Below are positions 16,290 to 24,582 of a stretch of 64,000 bases of DNA, in pieces; positions within the stretch are counted from its first letter, which is position 1, and every line of letters starts with the position of its first letter. The stretch lies in NCBI RefSeq assembly GCF_036227265.1, contig NZ_CP109446.1, positions 781,501 to 845,500 of the forward strand. Direction: 5' to 3'. This stretch comes from Streptomyces sp. NBC_01476 (lineage in GTDB: Bacteria > Actinomycetota > Actinomycetes > Streptomycetales > Streptomycetaceae). The position numbers were made by a program, and so were the translations under genes. The notes below the pieces were generated by a model. It saw nothing but the letters and a program-made list of their open reading frames with translations. It was not told the DNA's origin and searched no databases.

Positions 16290-16322
16290 GGTGGTGGGTG
16301 CGTCAGGAGTTCCGGGTCTCGC

Positions 16323-19300
16323 TCACGGCGCGAGTTCGGCGATCCGGGTGAAGCTGTTCTGGGCGCCGGTGACCACGACCCGCAGTTGGGTGGTGGTCAC
16401 CGGGGCGGTGAACGGGATGCGCTGGGTGACCGCGGTGTTGCCGGACACGGTGGCCCGGGTGGTCCACTGCGTGCCGTCCCAGCTCTGGACGGTGAAGTCG
16501 GTGGGGACGCCGTCGGGGAACGAGATGAGGGCCACGCTGCCGAGCGTCACCGGGGACGGGGTCGTGAGGGTGAGGGTGTCGGGATAGACGCTGTCGGTGT
16601 CGTCGTTCCAGAAGGTCGCGGTGTTCCCGTCGATGGCGTTGGCGGGGTCGTAGGTGCGGGTCGCGCCGTCGACCACGTTGGGCGCGTGGAAGCTGGAGGC
16701 GGTCACGGTGGTGCCGGCCGGCCAGTTGCCGAAGACGGAAAGGTGCGCGGTGGTGGTGGCGACGGTGCCGTCCGGTGCCCTGAGCTTCAGGGGGATGTCG
16801 TAGTCGCCGCCGGTGGCGTCGGCGGGGACGCTGATCCGCACGGTGGCGAGTGTCTCCGTCGGGGCCGGGGTGAGCGGGATACGTGCCGGGGTCGTGGTCG
16901 CCGTCCAGCCGGCCGGCAGCTGGGCGGTGAGCTCGGCGGAGCCCGGCGTGGTGGAGGACGCCCCGATCACGGCGCTGACGTCGGCGGCGGAGCCGGCCTT
17001 GACCGATGACGCGGTGCCCGCGGTCACCGAGAGGTGGGAGACCGGGGTGCGGGGGGCGGTGACGGTGAAGGTGTAGTCGCCGGAGCCCGCGGTCAGGGTC
17101 AGCGCCCGGTCGGTGGCCTTTCCGGTGGTCAGGCCCGGGGCGGACTGGGCGTGGCGGCCGCCGGCGTAGAGGGTGTGTCCGCTCTCCTTGACGGTGGATC
17201 CGGTGCCGCCGAGCAGCGGCAGTTCGATCGTGGCGGTCGCCCCGACCGGGACGACGGCATGGTAGGTGAGGGTGCTGCCGTCGCGCTGCCAGGAGCTCTT
17301 GACGGTGCCGCGGACGGTCTGCTGTTCGGCCGTCACATGGGTCAGGTCGCCGACGACGCTCGGCGCCAGGGTGAGGCTGCTGTACCCGGAGCCGCTGGTG
17401 CCGGGCTGGATGCCGGCGAGCTGCTGGTAGTACCACTGGCCGATGGAGCCGCCGAGGCCGATGTGGTCCTTGGAGGACGTGCCGTCGGGGGCCGTGGAGT
17501 TCGGCCACTTCTCCCAGATGGTGCCGGGGCCCTGCTCGACCATGTATCCGAAGCTGGGGGCGTCGTCGCGTTCGGCGATGGCGAGCGCCACGTCGTTGCG
17601 GTGGAAGGCGCCGAGTGCCTGGAAGACGTAGGTGGTGCCGACGAATCCGGTGGTGACGTGGTTGCCGTGTGCCGCGATGTCCTGGACCAGGCGGTCGAGT
17701 GAGGTCTGCTCGTGGCCCGCCGGGACGAGGCCGAGCACGAGCGGCATCGCGTAGGAGAGCTGTGAGCCGTTGCCGAAGACGCCGGTCGCGGCGTTGAAGT
17801 ACCGCTTGAGGAAGCCGGTCCTCACCTGGTCGGCGAGCGCGGAGTAGTGGGCCGCGTCCGCGGTGTGGCCGGTGACGGCGGCCATCTTCGCCAGCAGGTT
17901 CGCGTCGAGGTAGTAGAAGAGGGTCTGGTAGTAGCTGTGCGGGGTGCTGACGGAGGCCAGCCAGTCGTCGCCCCACGAGGTCGGCGAGCCGACCACGATG
18001 TGGTCGGTGTCGCTGATGGTGGCGAGGTAGTCGACCCACGCCTTGACCTGGCTGTAGTTATCGGTGATCGGCTGCTTGCTGCCGTACTGGGTGTAGGAGT
18101 CCCAGATGATCTGCGGGTAGGCCGAGCCCCACGCCGGGTCGGTGGCCCAGCCCTGGCTGCCGTTGGTGGGGGCCACCGACGGGAGGCTGCCGTCGGCGTT
18201 GGCGCTGGTGACGATGTCGCCCAGCCACTTGTCGTAGAAGGACTGCATGTCGAAGTTGCTCATCGCCTCCTGGTCGGAGTCGCCGGCGTCGCCGAGCCAG
18301 CCGTGCCGCTCGCGGGTCGGGCAGTCCATCGGGATGGACTCGAGGTCGTTGAGCTGAGTCTGGGTGACCGCGTCCTGGATCTTGTTCAGCAGCGGGTTGG
18401 AGGTGCTGAACTGTCCGGTGGTGGGGACGTCGGTGTGGACGACCTGGGCGGTCACGGTGACCTTGGCGTCGTCGGGCAGCCCGCTGAGCTCGGCGTAGCG
18501 GAAGCCGGCATAGGTGAAGTGCGGGGTGTAGGTCTCGGTGCCGGCGCCGCTGAAGGTGTAGTGGTTGGTCTGCCGGGGCGGGTCGGAGGCGGAGAAGCTG
18601 ATGTTGGTGGTGGAGACGTTGCCGTTCGCGTCGAGTATCTCGCCCTGGGTGATGTCGGCCTTGGTGCCGGCCGGCGCGGTGGCCTGGAGGGTGGCCCAGC
18701 CGGTGTGGTTCTGGCCGAAGTCGTAGACGCGCTTGCCCGCCGCGGGGCGGGTCTCCTTGACCGGCTTGAGGGTCTGCACGACCCGGGCCGGCGGGGAGAC
18801 ATCGGCCCGCAGGTCCGTCATGGCGTCGAGGACCGTGGTGGAGTGGGCGCCGTAGGCGCCGAGTTCGGCCAGCCGGAAGGTGCAGCTGGTGCCGATGCAG
18901 CGCAGTTCTGTGACGGTGACCCGGAGGTAGCGGCCGGTGACGTCGGTGCTGATGTCCACCGGTGAGGTGCCGGGGTTGGGCTGGTCGGCTCCGGTGCGGT
19001 CGGCGACGGTGGTCGCGGTGGCGAAGGACGGGTCGTCACTGACCTGGACCTTGTAGCGGACCGGGAAGCCGGCGCCGGGGAAGTCGCCCCCCGTGTCGTT
19101 GGTGGGCCGGGCCGGGAAGAGCCGGATGGTGCGCAGCTTCTGGTCGGAGCCGAGGTCGGTCTGCACCCACTTGGTGGTGTCCGGGGTCGACTCGATCGCC
19201 GAGTGGTAGCCCTCCGAGGCGTCGGTGGAGGCGTCGACGCCGTCGGTGAGCGCGGCCGGCGACCAGCCGGCGGTGGTCGTGGTGTCCAGGGCGGTGACCG

Positions 19301-20306
19301 GCTTGCCCTGGGCCAGGCTCCGCGGGTGCGCGGCGGGGAACAGCGCGTGCACCGGCGCCCAGGAGGAGTCGTCGTAGCCGGTGGTGTCCCAGCCGGGGGC
19401 GGCCTTGCGGGCGTCGTAGGTCTCGCCGTACCAGAAGTCCTCGCCGGTCACCGGGCCGGCCGAGGTCTTCCAGGACGGGCCGGTGCCGAAGGTGGCGGTG
19501 GATCCGTCGGTGTAGGTGACGTCGATCTGCGCGATGACCACCGGCTGGCCGCTGAACTGGCCTTTCGCCGTCATCAGGGCGAGGGTGTTGCGGCCCTTGT
19601 GGAGCTGCCCGGTGACGTCCAGGCCGCGGTAGAGGACCCGGGAGTTGTAGTCGGTGACCGAGGAGTCGAGGACTTCTGAGGGTTCGACCCGGGCGCCGTT
19701 GAGGTGGGGTTCGGCGATGCCCTGCGCGCCGAAGTACAGCCGGGCCCGGGCGACCGGCTTGGACACGTCGAAGTCGCCCCGGGTCAGCGCGCCGTCGTCG
19801 GTGCGCAGCCACCAGGCGGACCAGTCGGACGCGTTGAGCAGTCCGGTGTCGAAGGAGGCGGGCGCCGACCACGGGGAGGCCTTGCCCTGCTTGTTCCAGG
19901 TCCTGACCGACCAGGTGTAGGTGTGGTCGCTGACCAGCGCGGGTCCGGCGTAGGCCACGTCGGTGGAGTTCGCGGAGCGGACCCGGCCGGAGTCCCAGCC
20001 GGCTGCCCGGTGGTCGTCGCGGCCGGCCGGGCGGGGCTGGACGCGGATCTCGTACGCGGTCTGCGCCTCGGCGCGTCCCGTGTCGCGCACGGTCCAGGCG
20101 AAAGTGGGCCGGGTCCGGTCGAGCAGTACGTCCGACGCCTGCCCGTCGGCCCGCAGTTGGGCGGGGGCCAGGGGTGTGCCGGAACCTCCTCCCTGGTGTG
20201 ACGGCTCGGCCGTGGCGACGGTGGGGACGGCCAGTGCCGTCGCGACGAACGCGGCGAGTACCACCGCCCGTTTCCGTTTGCCTCTTCGCTGTCCGGGTGC
20301 GGCCAT
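16323..20306 (-). CDS. Secreted alpha-L-rhamnosidase, GH78, with CBM-like modules
   Basis: This 1327-residue exported enzyme has a classical signal peptide (KRKRAVVLAAFVATALAV, ending near ATAEP). The GH78 architecture is clear: an N-terminal fibronectin-like part with RPTFAWTVRD, beta domains including YDFGQNHTGW, and the (alpha/alpha)6 catalytic domain with MDCPTRERHGWLGDAGD, where the acidic residues are the catalytic candidates. The GYMVEQGPGTIWEKWPN segment is also characteristic. A discoidin/F5-8C-like domain is inserted near residues 330-490. Another lies at the C-terminus after an NPCBM-associated-type domain. ATG 20306 is preceded by GAGGAGG. It removes terminal L-rhamnose from plant or bacterial glycans outside the cell. 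A LacI-type operator-like site lies about 20 bp upstream. Confidence 0.92.
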   Translation of the reverse strand: MAAPGQRRGKRKRAVVLAAFVATALAVPTVATAEPSHQGGGSGTPLAPAQLRADGQASDVLLDRTRPTFAWTVRDTGRAEAQTAYEIRVQPRPAGRDDHRAAGWDSGRVRSANSTDVAYAGPALVSDHTYTWSVRTWNKQGKASPWSAPASFDTGLLNASDWSAWWLRTDDGALTRGDFDVSKPVARARLYFGAQGIAEPHLNGARVEPSEVLDSSVTDYNSRVLYRGLDVTGQLHKGRNTLALMTAKGQFSGQPVVIAQIDVTYTDGSTATFGTGPSWKTSAGPVTGEDFWYGETYDARKAAPGWDTTGYDDSSWAPVHALFPAAHPRSLAQGKPVTALDTTTTAGWSPAALTDGVDASTDASEGYHSAIESTPDTTKWVQTDLGSDQKLRTIRLFPARPTNDTGGDFPGAGFPVRYKVQVSDDPSFATATTVADRTGADQPNPGTSPVDISTDVTGRYLRVTVTELRCIGTSCTFRLAELGAYGAHSTTVLDAMTDLRADVSPPARVVQTLKPVKETRPAAGKRVYDFGQNHTGWATLQATAPAGTKADITQGEILDANGNVSTTNISFSASDPPRQTNHYTFSGAGTETYTPHFTYAGFRYAELSGLPDDAKVTVTAQVVHTDVPTTGQFSTSNPLLNKIQDAVTQTQLNDLESIPMDCPTRERHGWLGDAGDSDQEAMSNFDMQSFYDKWLGDIVTSANADGSLPSVAPTNGSQGWATDPAWGSAYPQIIWDSYTQYGSKQPITDNYSQVKAWVDYLATISDTDHIVVGSPTSWGDDWLASVSTPHSYYQTLFYYLDANLLAKMAAVTGHTADAAHYSALADQVRTGFLKRYFNAATGVFGNGSQLSYAMPLVLGLVPAGHEQTSLDRLVQDIAAHGNHVTTGFVGTTYVFQALGAFHRNDVALAIAERDDAPSFGYMVEQGPGTIWEKWPNSTAPDGTSSKDHIGLGGSIGQWYYQQLAGIQPGTSGSGYSSLTLAPSVVGDLTHVTAEQQTVRGTVKSSWQRDGSTLTYHAVVPVGATATIELPLLGGTGSTVKESGHTLYAGGRHAQSAPGLTTGKATDRALTLTAGSGDYTFTVTAPRTPVSHLSVTAGTASSVKAGSAADVSAVIGASSTTPGSAELTAQLPAGWTATTTPARIPLTPAPTETLATVRISVPADATGGDYDIPLKLRAPDGTVATTTAHLSVFGNWPAGTTVTASSFHAPNVVDGATRTYDPANAIDGNTATFWNDDTDSVYPDTLTLTTPSPVTLGSVALISFPDGVPTDFTVQSWDGTQWTTRATVSGNTAVTQRIPFTAPVTTTQLRVVVTGAQNSFTRIAELAP

Positions 20307-20325
20307 GGTGACGCCTCCTCAGCAC

Positions 20326-20337
20326 AAAAACGTTTCA
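20326..20337. promoter_or_regulatory. LacI-type operator-like site upstream of the GH78 gene
   Basis: AAAAACGTTTCA contains the 8-bp palindrome AAACGTTT. It matches the common LacI-family consensus TGAAACGTTTCA at 10 of 12 positions. It is 20 bp before the start codon, so a bound repressor would block expression. Confidence 0.5.
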
Positions 20338-20545
20338 CTGCCCTGGCATGTCTTACCCGCCGCCCGACGCCTGGGCAATACTCAGGACAAAGATCGCCGC
20401 CCGCCAACTGCCCGGACACCGGCGCGACGTGGCGCAGATTTCGCCGTACTTACTGGCATTTCCGAGGAGTTGCCGCGAAAATTTGGTCCCGCATCATGGT
20501 TGCCGTTCCGGCCAGGGCGTCGATAGCGTGTGCCGCATCCAGGTG

Positions 20546-20557
20546 TGAATCATTTCA
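20546..20557. promoter_or_regulatory. Second LacI-type operator-like site upstream of the GH78-like gene
   Basis: TGAATCATTTCA matches TGAAACGTTTCA at 10 of 12 positions, with both outer half-sites (TGAA and TTTCA) intact. Together with the site at 20326 it would allow one regulator to control both divergent genes. Confidence 0.4.
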
Positions 20558-20709
20558 ATCCACAGTGCGATGCCCGGCGGTCGTCCGCGCGCGCCGCGCC
20601 GTGGCAGTTCCTCAGGACGCCCCCCGTGTACCCCAGCCGCCAGGCGAGCCGCCGCGGCCTGATGAGGGTCGGCCGGGCGGCACCGTACCTACGCGAGCGG
20701 GAGCAAAGC

Positions 20710-22908
20710 ATGGCGAACAGCACGGAGCAGGGCGGCGCGGGGCCGAAGCGGCGCGCGCTGCTGAGAGCGGGCGCGGCCACGGTGGCCGTGGCCGCGGGGA
20801 TGCGCGGCACCCCGTCCGTGGCCGCGCCCGCGGACGGCGCCCCAGCGCTGCCCCCGGCCGGCGCCGCCACCGCGGACGGCGCTTCGCACGGCGGCGGCCC
20901 GGCGGCCCGCCGTGCGGCGCCTAGCGGACGGTGGGACACCTTCAAGCTGTCCCCCGCCGGCCGCACGGTCGTCCCGGTCGCGGTCCACACCACCACCGGC
21001 AGCGTCGGCAACCCCGCCTACCTGATCAAGAAGTCCGGCTCGGCCCACACCCGGCTGCGCGGCCAGGGCTCCTCGGTCACCCTCGACTTCGGCCGCGAGG
21101 TCGGCGGCCATGTCACGCTCACCTTCGGCGACACCTCCGACCCCGGCCAGAGCGTGGGCCTGACGTACTCCGAACTGTCCACCTACATCAGCACCACGGC
21201 CAGCGACGGCTCCAACGGCGGCTCGAACAACGAGCCCCCGGTCAGCTACTCGGCGGCGCCGGGCGGCCGGATCAGCACCCAGACCTCGGTGCCCACCGCC
21301 GGCACCGATGCGGCCGGCAACCCGGCGAGCCAGCTGCGCGGCGGCTTCCGCTATCTGACGGTGGTCAACCAGACGGCCGGGACGGTGGACATCACCGGGA
21401 TCTCGGTCAACATCGCCTTCGCGCCCAACGTCGCGGACCTGCGGGCCTACCCCAACTACTTCTCCTGCGACGACGATCTGCTCACCCGCATCTGGTACGC
21501 GGGCGCCTACACCGTGCAGACCAACATCGTGGCGAGCAACCAGGGCCGCGTCTGGGGGCCGCCCGGCGTGGGCTGGAACAACAGCGCCAGGATCGGCGAG
21601 TCCGGCGACACGGTCCTGGTGGACGGGGCCAAGCGGGACCGTACAGTGTGGCCGGGCGACCTGGGCATCTCGGTGCTCACCGACTATGTCTCGCTGGGCG
21701 ACCTGCAGACGGTGCGGAACTCGCTGCAGACCCTCTACAACCACCAGTCCGGCAACGGGGCCCTCCCGTACGCGGGTCCGGCGGTGAACTTCATCGGCAA
21801 CTCCGACGCCTACCACCTGTGGACGCTGATCGGGACGACCTCCTATCTGCAGTTCTCCGGTGACATCGCGTGGGCGACGGCCATCTACCCCCAGTACAAG
21901 GCGGCGCTCGACTACATCACCGCCAAGATCGACTCCGACGGCCTGCTGAACGTCACCCAGGCCGCCGACTGGGCACGCGCCGACTCCGACGGGAAGAACC
22001 TGGAGGCCAACGCGATCATGTACCGCGCGCTGACCGGCGCGGGCCCCTTCGCCCGGGCGGCCGGTGACGCGGCGACCGCCACGGCCGCCGCCACGAAGGC
22101 CGCGGCGCTCAAGGCCGCCGTCGGAACCGCCGGCTACTGGGACGGGAGCGCCGGCCTCTACCGCGACAAGCCCGGCAGCACCCTCTACCCGCAGGACGGG
22201 AACGCGCTGGCGGTCTGGTTCGGCCTGGTGGACGACCCGGACCGGGCAGCCGCCATCAGCACGGCGCTGACCAAGCGGTGGACGTCCGTCGGCGCGCTGT
22301 CCCCGGAGAAGAGCGACTCCGCCGTGCATCCCTTCCCCGGCGGGATGGAGGTGCACGCGCACTTCGCGGCCGGCCGCAGCCGCAGCGCGCTCGACCTGAT
22401 CCGGCTGGAGTGGGGCTACATGCTCAACGCCCCGCAGGGCACGGCCAGTACGTTCTGGGAGGGCTACCGGACCGACGGCACCTCCGACTACTCCGGTTCC
22501 TACATGAGCGCGGCGCACGGCTGGTCCACCGGACCGACCTCCGCCCTGACCTTCTGTCTGCTCGGCATCGCGCCCGCCGCGGACGGCAGCGCGACCTACC
22601 GGATCGCCCCGCAGCCCGGCGGGGTGGGCCGGGCCGAAGGGCAGCTGACCACCCCGGCCGGCGTCATCGCGGTGTCCTGGCGCGACCGCGGCCGGGGCGA
22701 GTTCGACCTCACCGCCGACGCTCCCGCCGGCGCGGTCGGTGAGATCGCCGTCCCGGTGACCGACGCCAGGTCCTTCGTGGTCCGGGTCGACGGCAGGACC
22801 GCCTGGGACCGCACCTCCCGCGCCTACGGGGCCCGCGCCGAAGCCGGTTCCGTGGTCCTCACCGGCGTCCCGGCCGGCAGCCGTACGGTGACGGTCCGCC
22901 GCCGCTGA
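20710..22908 (+). CDS. Tat-exported GH78-like alpha-L-rhamnosidase
   Basis: This 732-residue protein has a twin-arginine-type signal (PKRRALLRAGAATVAVAAG). A beta-rich N-terminal half contains VTLDFGREVGGHVTLTFG. The (alpha/alpha)6 half has VLVDGAKRDRTVWPGDLG, which aligns with the DCPQRERxGWxGD motif of GH78 enzymes, and later FWEGYRTDGTSDY and SAAHGWSTGPTSALTFCLLG. It is closer to the shorter, fungal-type GH78 relatives than to its divergent neighbour. ATG 20710 was chosen because the RR motif follows directly; the open frame upstream crosses the promoter region. It probably complements the larger rhamnosidase on a different linkage or chain length (inference). Confidence 0.8.
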   Translation: MANSTEQGGAGPKRRALLRAGAATVAVAAGMRGTPSVAAPADGAPALPPAGAATADGASHGGGPAARRAAPSGRWDTFKLSPAGRTVVPVAVHTTTGSVGNPAYLIKKSGSAHTRLRGQGSSVTLDFGREVGGHVTLTFGDTSDPGQSVGLTYSELSTYISTTASDGSNGGSNNEPPVSYSAAPGGRISTQTSVPTAGTDAAGNPASQLRGGFRYLTVVNQTAGTVDITGISVNIAFAPNVADLRAYPNYFSCDDDLLTRIWYAGAYTVQTNIVASNQGRVWGPPGVGWNNSARIGESGDTVLVDGAKRDRTVWPGDLGISVLTDYVSLGDLQTVRNSLQTLYNHQSGNGALPYAGPAVNFIGNSDAYHLWTLIGTTSYLQFSGDIAWATAIYPQYKAALDYITAKIDSDGLLNVTQAADWARADSDGKNLEANAIMYRALTGAGPFARAAGDAATATAAATKAAALKAAVGTAGYWDGSAGLYRDKPGSTLYPQDGNALAVWFGLVDDPDRAAAISTALTKRWTSVGALSPEKSDSAVHPFPGGMEVHAHFAAGRSRSALDLIRLEWGYMLNAPQGTASTFWEGYRTDGTSDYSGSYMSAAHGWSTGPTSALTFCLLGIAPAADGSATYRIAPQPGGVGRAEGQLTTPAGVIAVSWRDRGRGEFDLTADAPAGAVGEIAVPVTDARSFVVRVDGRTAWDRTSRAYGARAEAGSVVLTGVPAGSRTVTVRRR

Positions 22909-22915
22909 CCCGCCC

Positions 22916-22958
22916 CCGCGGGCGGCGCGGCCCACCCGGCCGGGCGCGCCGCCCGCGG
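22916..22958. terminator. Bidirectional terminator between GH78-like and deacetylase genes
   Basis: A perfect 14-bp stem pairs 22916-22929 (CCGCGGGCGGCGCG) with 22945-22958, around a 15-nt loop. It lies between two convergent genes and can serve both. Confidence 0.7.
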
Positions 22959-23002
22959 ACTCCCCGGCCGGAGCGGCCGGGCCGCCCACCGCGCCGCAGG
23001 CG

Positions 23003-24298
23003 CTACTTCGTGATGAAGGTCGTCCAGTCCGGTGACTCCCCCGGGTCCAGGTTCCGCAACCGCGCCAGCACCGCGGGGTCTTGGACGTCCAGCCAGTCGC
23101 AGAGCTCCTTGAAGGACACACAGCGCACGTCCTCGCGCTTGCACACGTCCTTGACGACGTCCTCGACGGCCTGCATGTAGATGCCGCCGTTCCAGGTCTC
23201 GAAGTGGTTGCCGATGAACAGCGGCGCCCGGCTGCCGTTGTAGACCCGCTCGAAACCGTTCAGATACCCCCGCCGGGTCTCCCGCTCCCACAACGGGTAC
23301 TTCGCCGGATCCCCCTCGGTGACATCGCCGCCGGACTGGTTGTAGAGGAAGTTGAAGTCCATCGACAGCACCTGGAAGTCCTTCCCCGGGTAGGGCACCA
23401 GTTCCAGCGGGAAGTTCCACACCCCGTCCTTCTTCGCCGGCCACTGCTGGAAGTCACCCGGCGAGCTGGCGTCGTACCGCCAGCCCAGCGACTTCTCGGC
23501 GGGCAGCAGGTTGTCCTGCCCCTCCAGGCACGGCGCCCGGCCACCGACGAGTTCCTGGGCGTAGTCGAAGGGCAGCGGCGGGATGCCGGTGAAGCCGGTG
23601 TTGGTCTTCCAGTTCTGCACGAAGGAGTACGCCTGGGAGATCTCGCTCTTCCACTCCTGGGTGCTCCAGTCGAGGCCGGCGCCCTTGTCCGGGGCGCAGA
23701 AGTGGCCGTTGAAGTGGGTGCCGATCTCGTCGCCCTCCTCCCAGGCAAGCCGCAGCTGCTCCAGCGTCCACTTGATGTGCTGGTCCGTGGGGAAGTCGAT
23801 GGCGGACGCGCCGGGCGCGTGCTGCGGGGGGTGGTAGAGGGTCCGCTTCGCCTTCGGGAGCAGATAGATCCCGCTGAGGAAGAACGTCATGTCGGCGTTG
23901 TTCGCCTGGGCGAGTTCGCGGAAGCGGGAGAAGTAGTGGTCGTCGTTCTCCAGCGCGCCGTCCCAGGAGAAGACCACGAACTGCGGGGGTTTCTGACCCG
24001 GTTTCAGTTTCTCCGGCGCCGGCTGCCCCGGCTGCGGCCCGGTGTAGGCGGTGGAGCCGTCGCCGATCACCGTGTGCGCGCGGGACGTCGCCGGGGCGGG
24101 GCCGGGCTTCGGCGCGTGCCGCACCGGGGTCTCCTTCGCCCGGGGGGCGGCACTGGACGCGCGGTCCGCCGCATCACCTCTCCCCCCGCCGGCCCCGACG
24201 GCCGGCACGCCGGTCAGGCACAGGGCCAGCAGGGCGCAGCCGACATAGGTGCGGCGTCCTGGGCGCGCCAGGGGGATGCGGATCCAGGAACGGGGCAT
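23003..24298 (-). CDS. Secreted polysaccharide deacetylase-like (NodB fold) protein
   Basis: This 431-residue protein has an N-terminal signal (RRTYVGCALLALCLTGVPA) and an Ala/Pro-rich linker to about residue 85. A NodB-type barrel follows. PQFVVFSWDGALEND corresponds to the D-D motif of the family, and GDEIGTHFNGHFC gives the metal-binding H-x3-H. Later segments such as APLFIGNHFETWNGG and RCVSFKELCDWL fit the deacetylase C-terminal half. The second motif-1 Asp appears as Gly-Ala rather than the common DDGP, so activity is likely but not certain. ATG 24298 is preceded by AGAGG. It may act on cell-wall or environmental N-acetylated polysaccharide, and is divergent from a PBP gene. Confidence 0.78.
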   Translation of the reverse strand: MPRSWIRIPLARPGRRTYVGCALLALCLTGVPAVGAGGGRGDAADRASSAAPRAKETPVRHAPKPGPAPATSRAHTVIGDGSTAYTGPQPGQPAPEKLKPGQKPPQFVVFSWDGALENDDHYFSRFRELAQANNADMTFFLSGIYLLPKAKRTLYHPPQHAPGASAIDFPTDQHIKWTLEQLRLAWEEGDEIGTHFNGHFCAPDKGAGLDWSTQEWKSEISQAYSFVQNWKTNTGFTGIPPLPFDYAQELVGGRAPCLEGQDNLLPAEKSLGWRYDASSPGDFQQWPAKKDGVWNFPLELVPYPGKDFQVLSMDFNFLYNQSGGDVTEGDPAKYPLWERETRRGYLNGFERVYNGSRAPLFIGNHFETWNGGIYMQAVEDVVKDVCKREDVRCVSFKELCDWLDVQDPAVLARLRNLDPGESPDWTTFITK

Positions 24299-24409
24299 GG
24301 AGAGACCTCTTGACGGACGGAACTGCGGAGTCCTCACCTTGCGGTCCACGGGTGATGATCACTGGACCGAACGGTCACGGAACCGTAACTGCCGCCGTAC
24401 GCACGGCTG

Positions 24410-24426
24410 TTGACGGTGACCGTCAA
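24410..24426. promoter_or_regulatory. 17-bp perfect palindrome in the deacetylase/PBP divergent region
   Basis: TTGACGGT-G-ACCGTCAA is a perfect inverted repeat with a one-base centre. It lies 112 bp upstream of the deacetylase start and 157 bp upstream of the PBP start. A TTGAC -35 element is embedded on each strand, so a bound regulator could control both directions. Confidence 0.5.
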
Positions 24427-24528
24427 GACCGCCCGGTGCCTGTTACAGATCTGTGGCGATCTCATCGCGGGACGGTCCGACGCTCTCCCTAGGCTCCAGC
24501 GGTCCTGGGCCCGAGGGCCCGGTGTCCG

Positions 24529-24572
24529 AATGACCAGCCAATGACCAACAAATGACCAGCAAATGACCAGCA
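24529..24572. repeat. Four tandem 11-bp repeats (PHO-box-like) before the PBP gene
   Basis: Copies of AATGACCAGCA begin at 24529, 24540, 24551 and 24562, with one or two substitutions each. On the minus strand the units read GGTCATT plus four variable bases. This fits the 11-nt direct-repeat unit of the Streptomyces PhoP box (G-G/T-T-C-A-Y-Y...). The array ends 10 bp before the PBP start codon. Read as RNA, the same array forms overlapping mini-ORFs of the form ATG ACC ARC MAA TGA, each stop overlapping the next ATG. Confidence 0.7.
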
Positions 24573-24582
24573 GGGGACCGGA

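Larger units (their letters stand above)
20307..20709. other. Divergent promoter region of the two rhamnosidase genes
   Basis: No gene is supported here. The stretch is less GC-rich than its surroundings, and contains two LacI-type operator-like sites (20326-20337 and 20546-20557). TAGCGT at 20524-20529 is a possible -10 box for the plus-strand gene. Confidence 0.5.

Noticed and set aside
20689-23121. Long minus-strand frame antisense to the GH78-like gene
   Set aside because: No recognisable motifs, and biased composition; the plus strand encodes a clear hydrolase.
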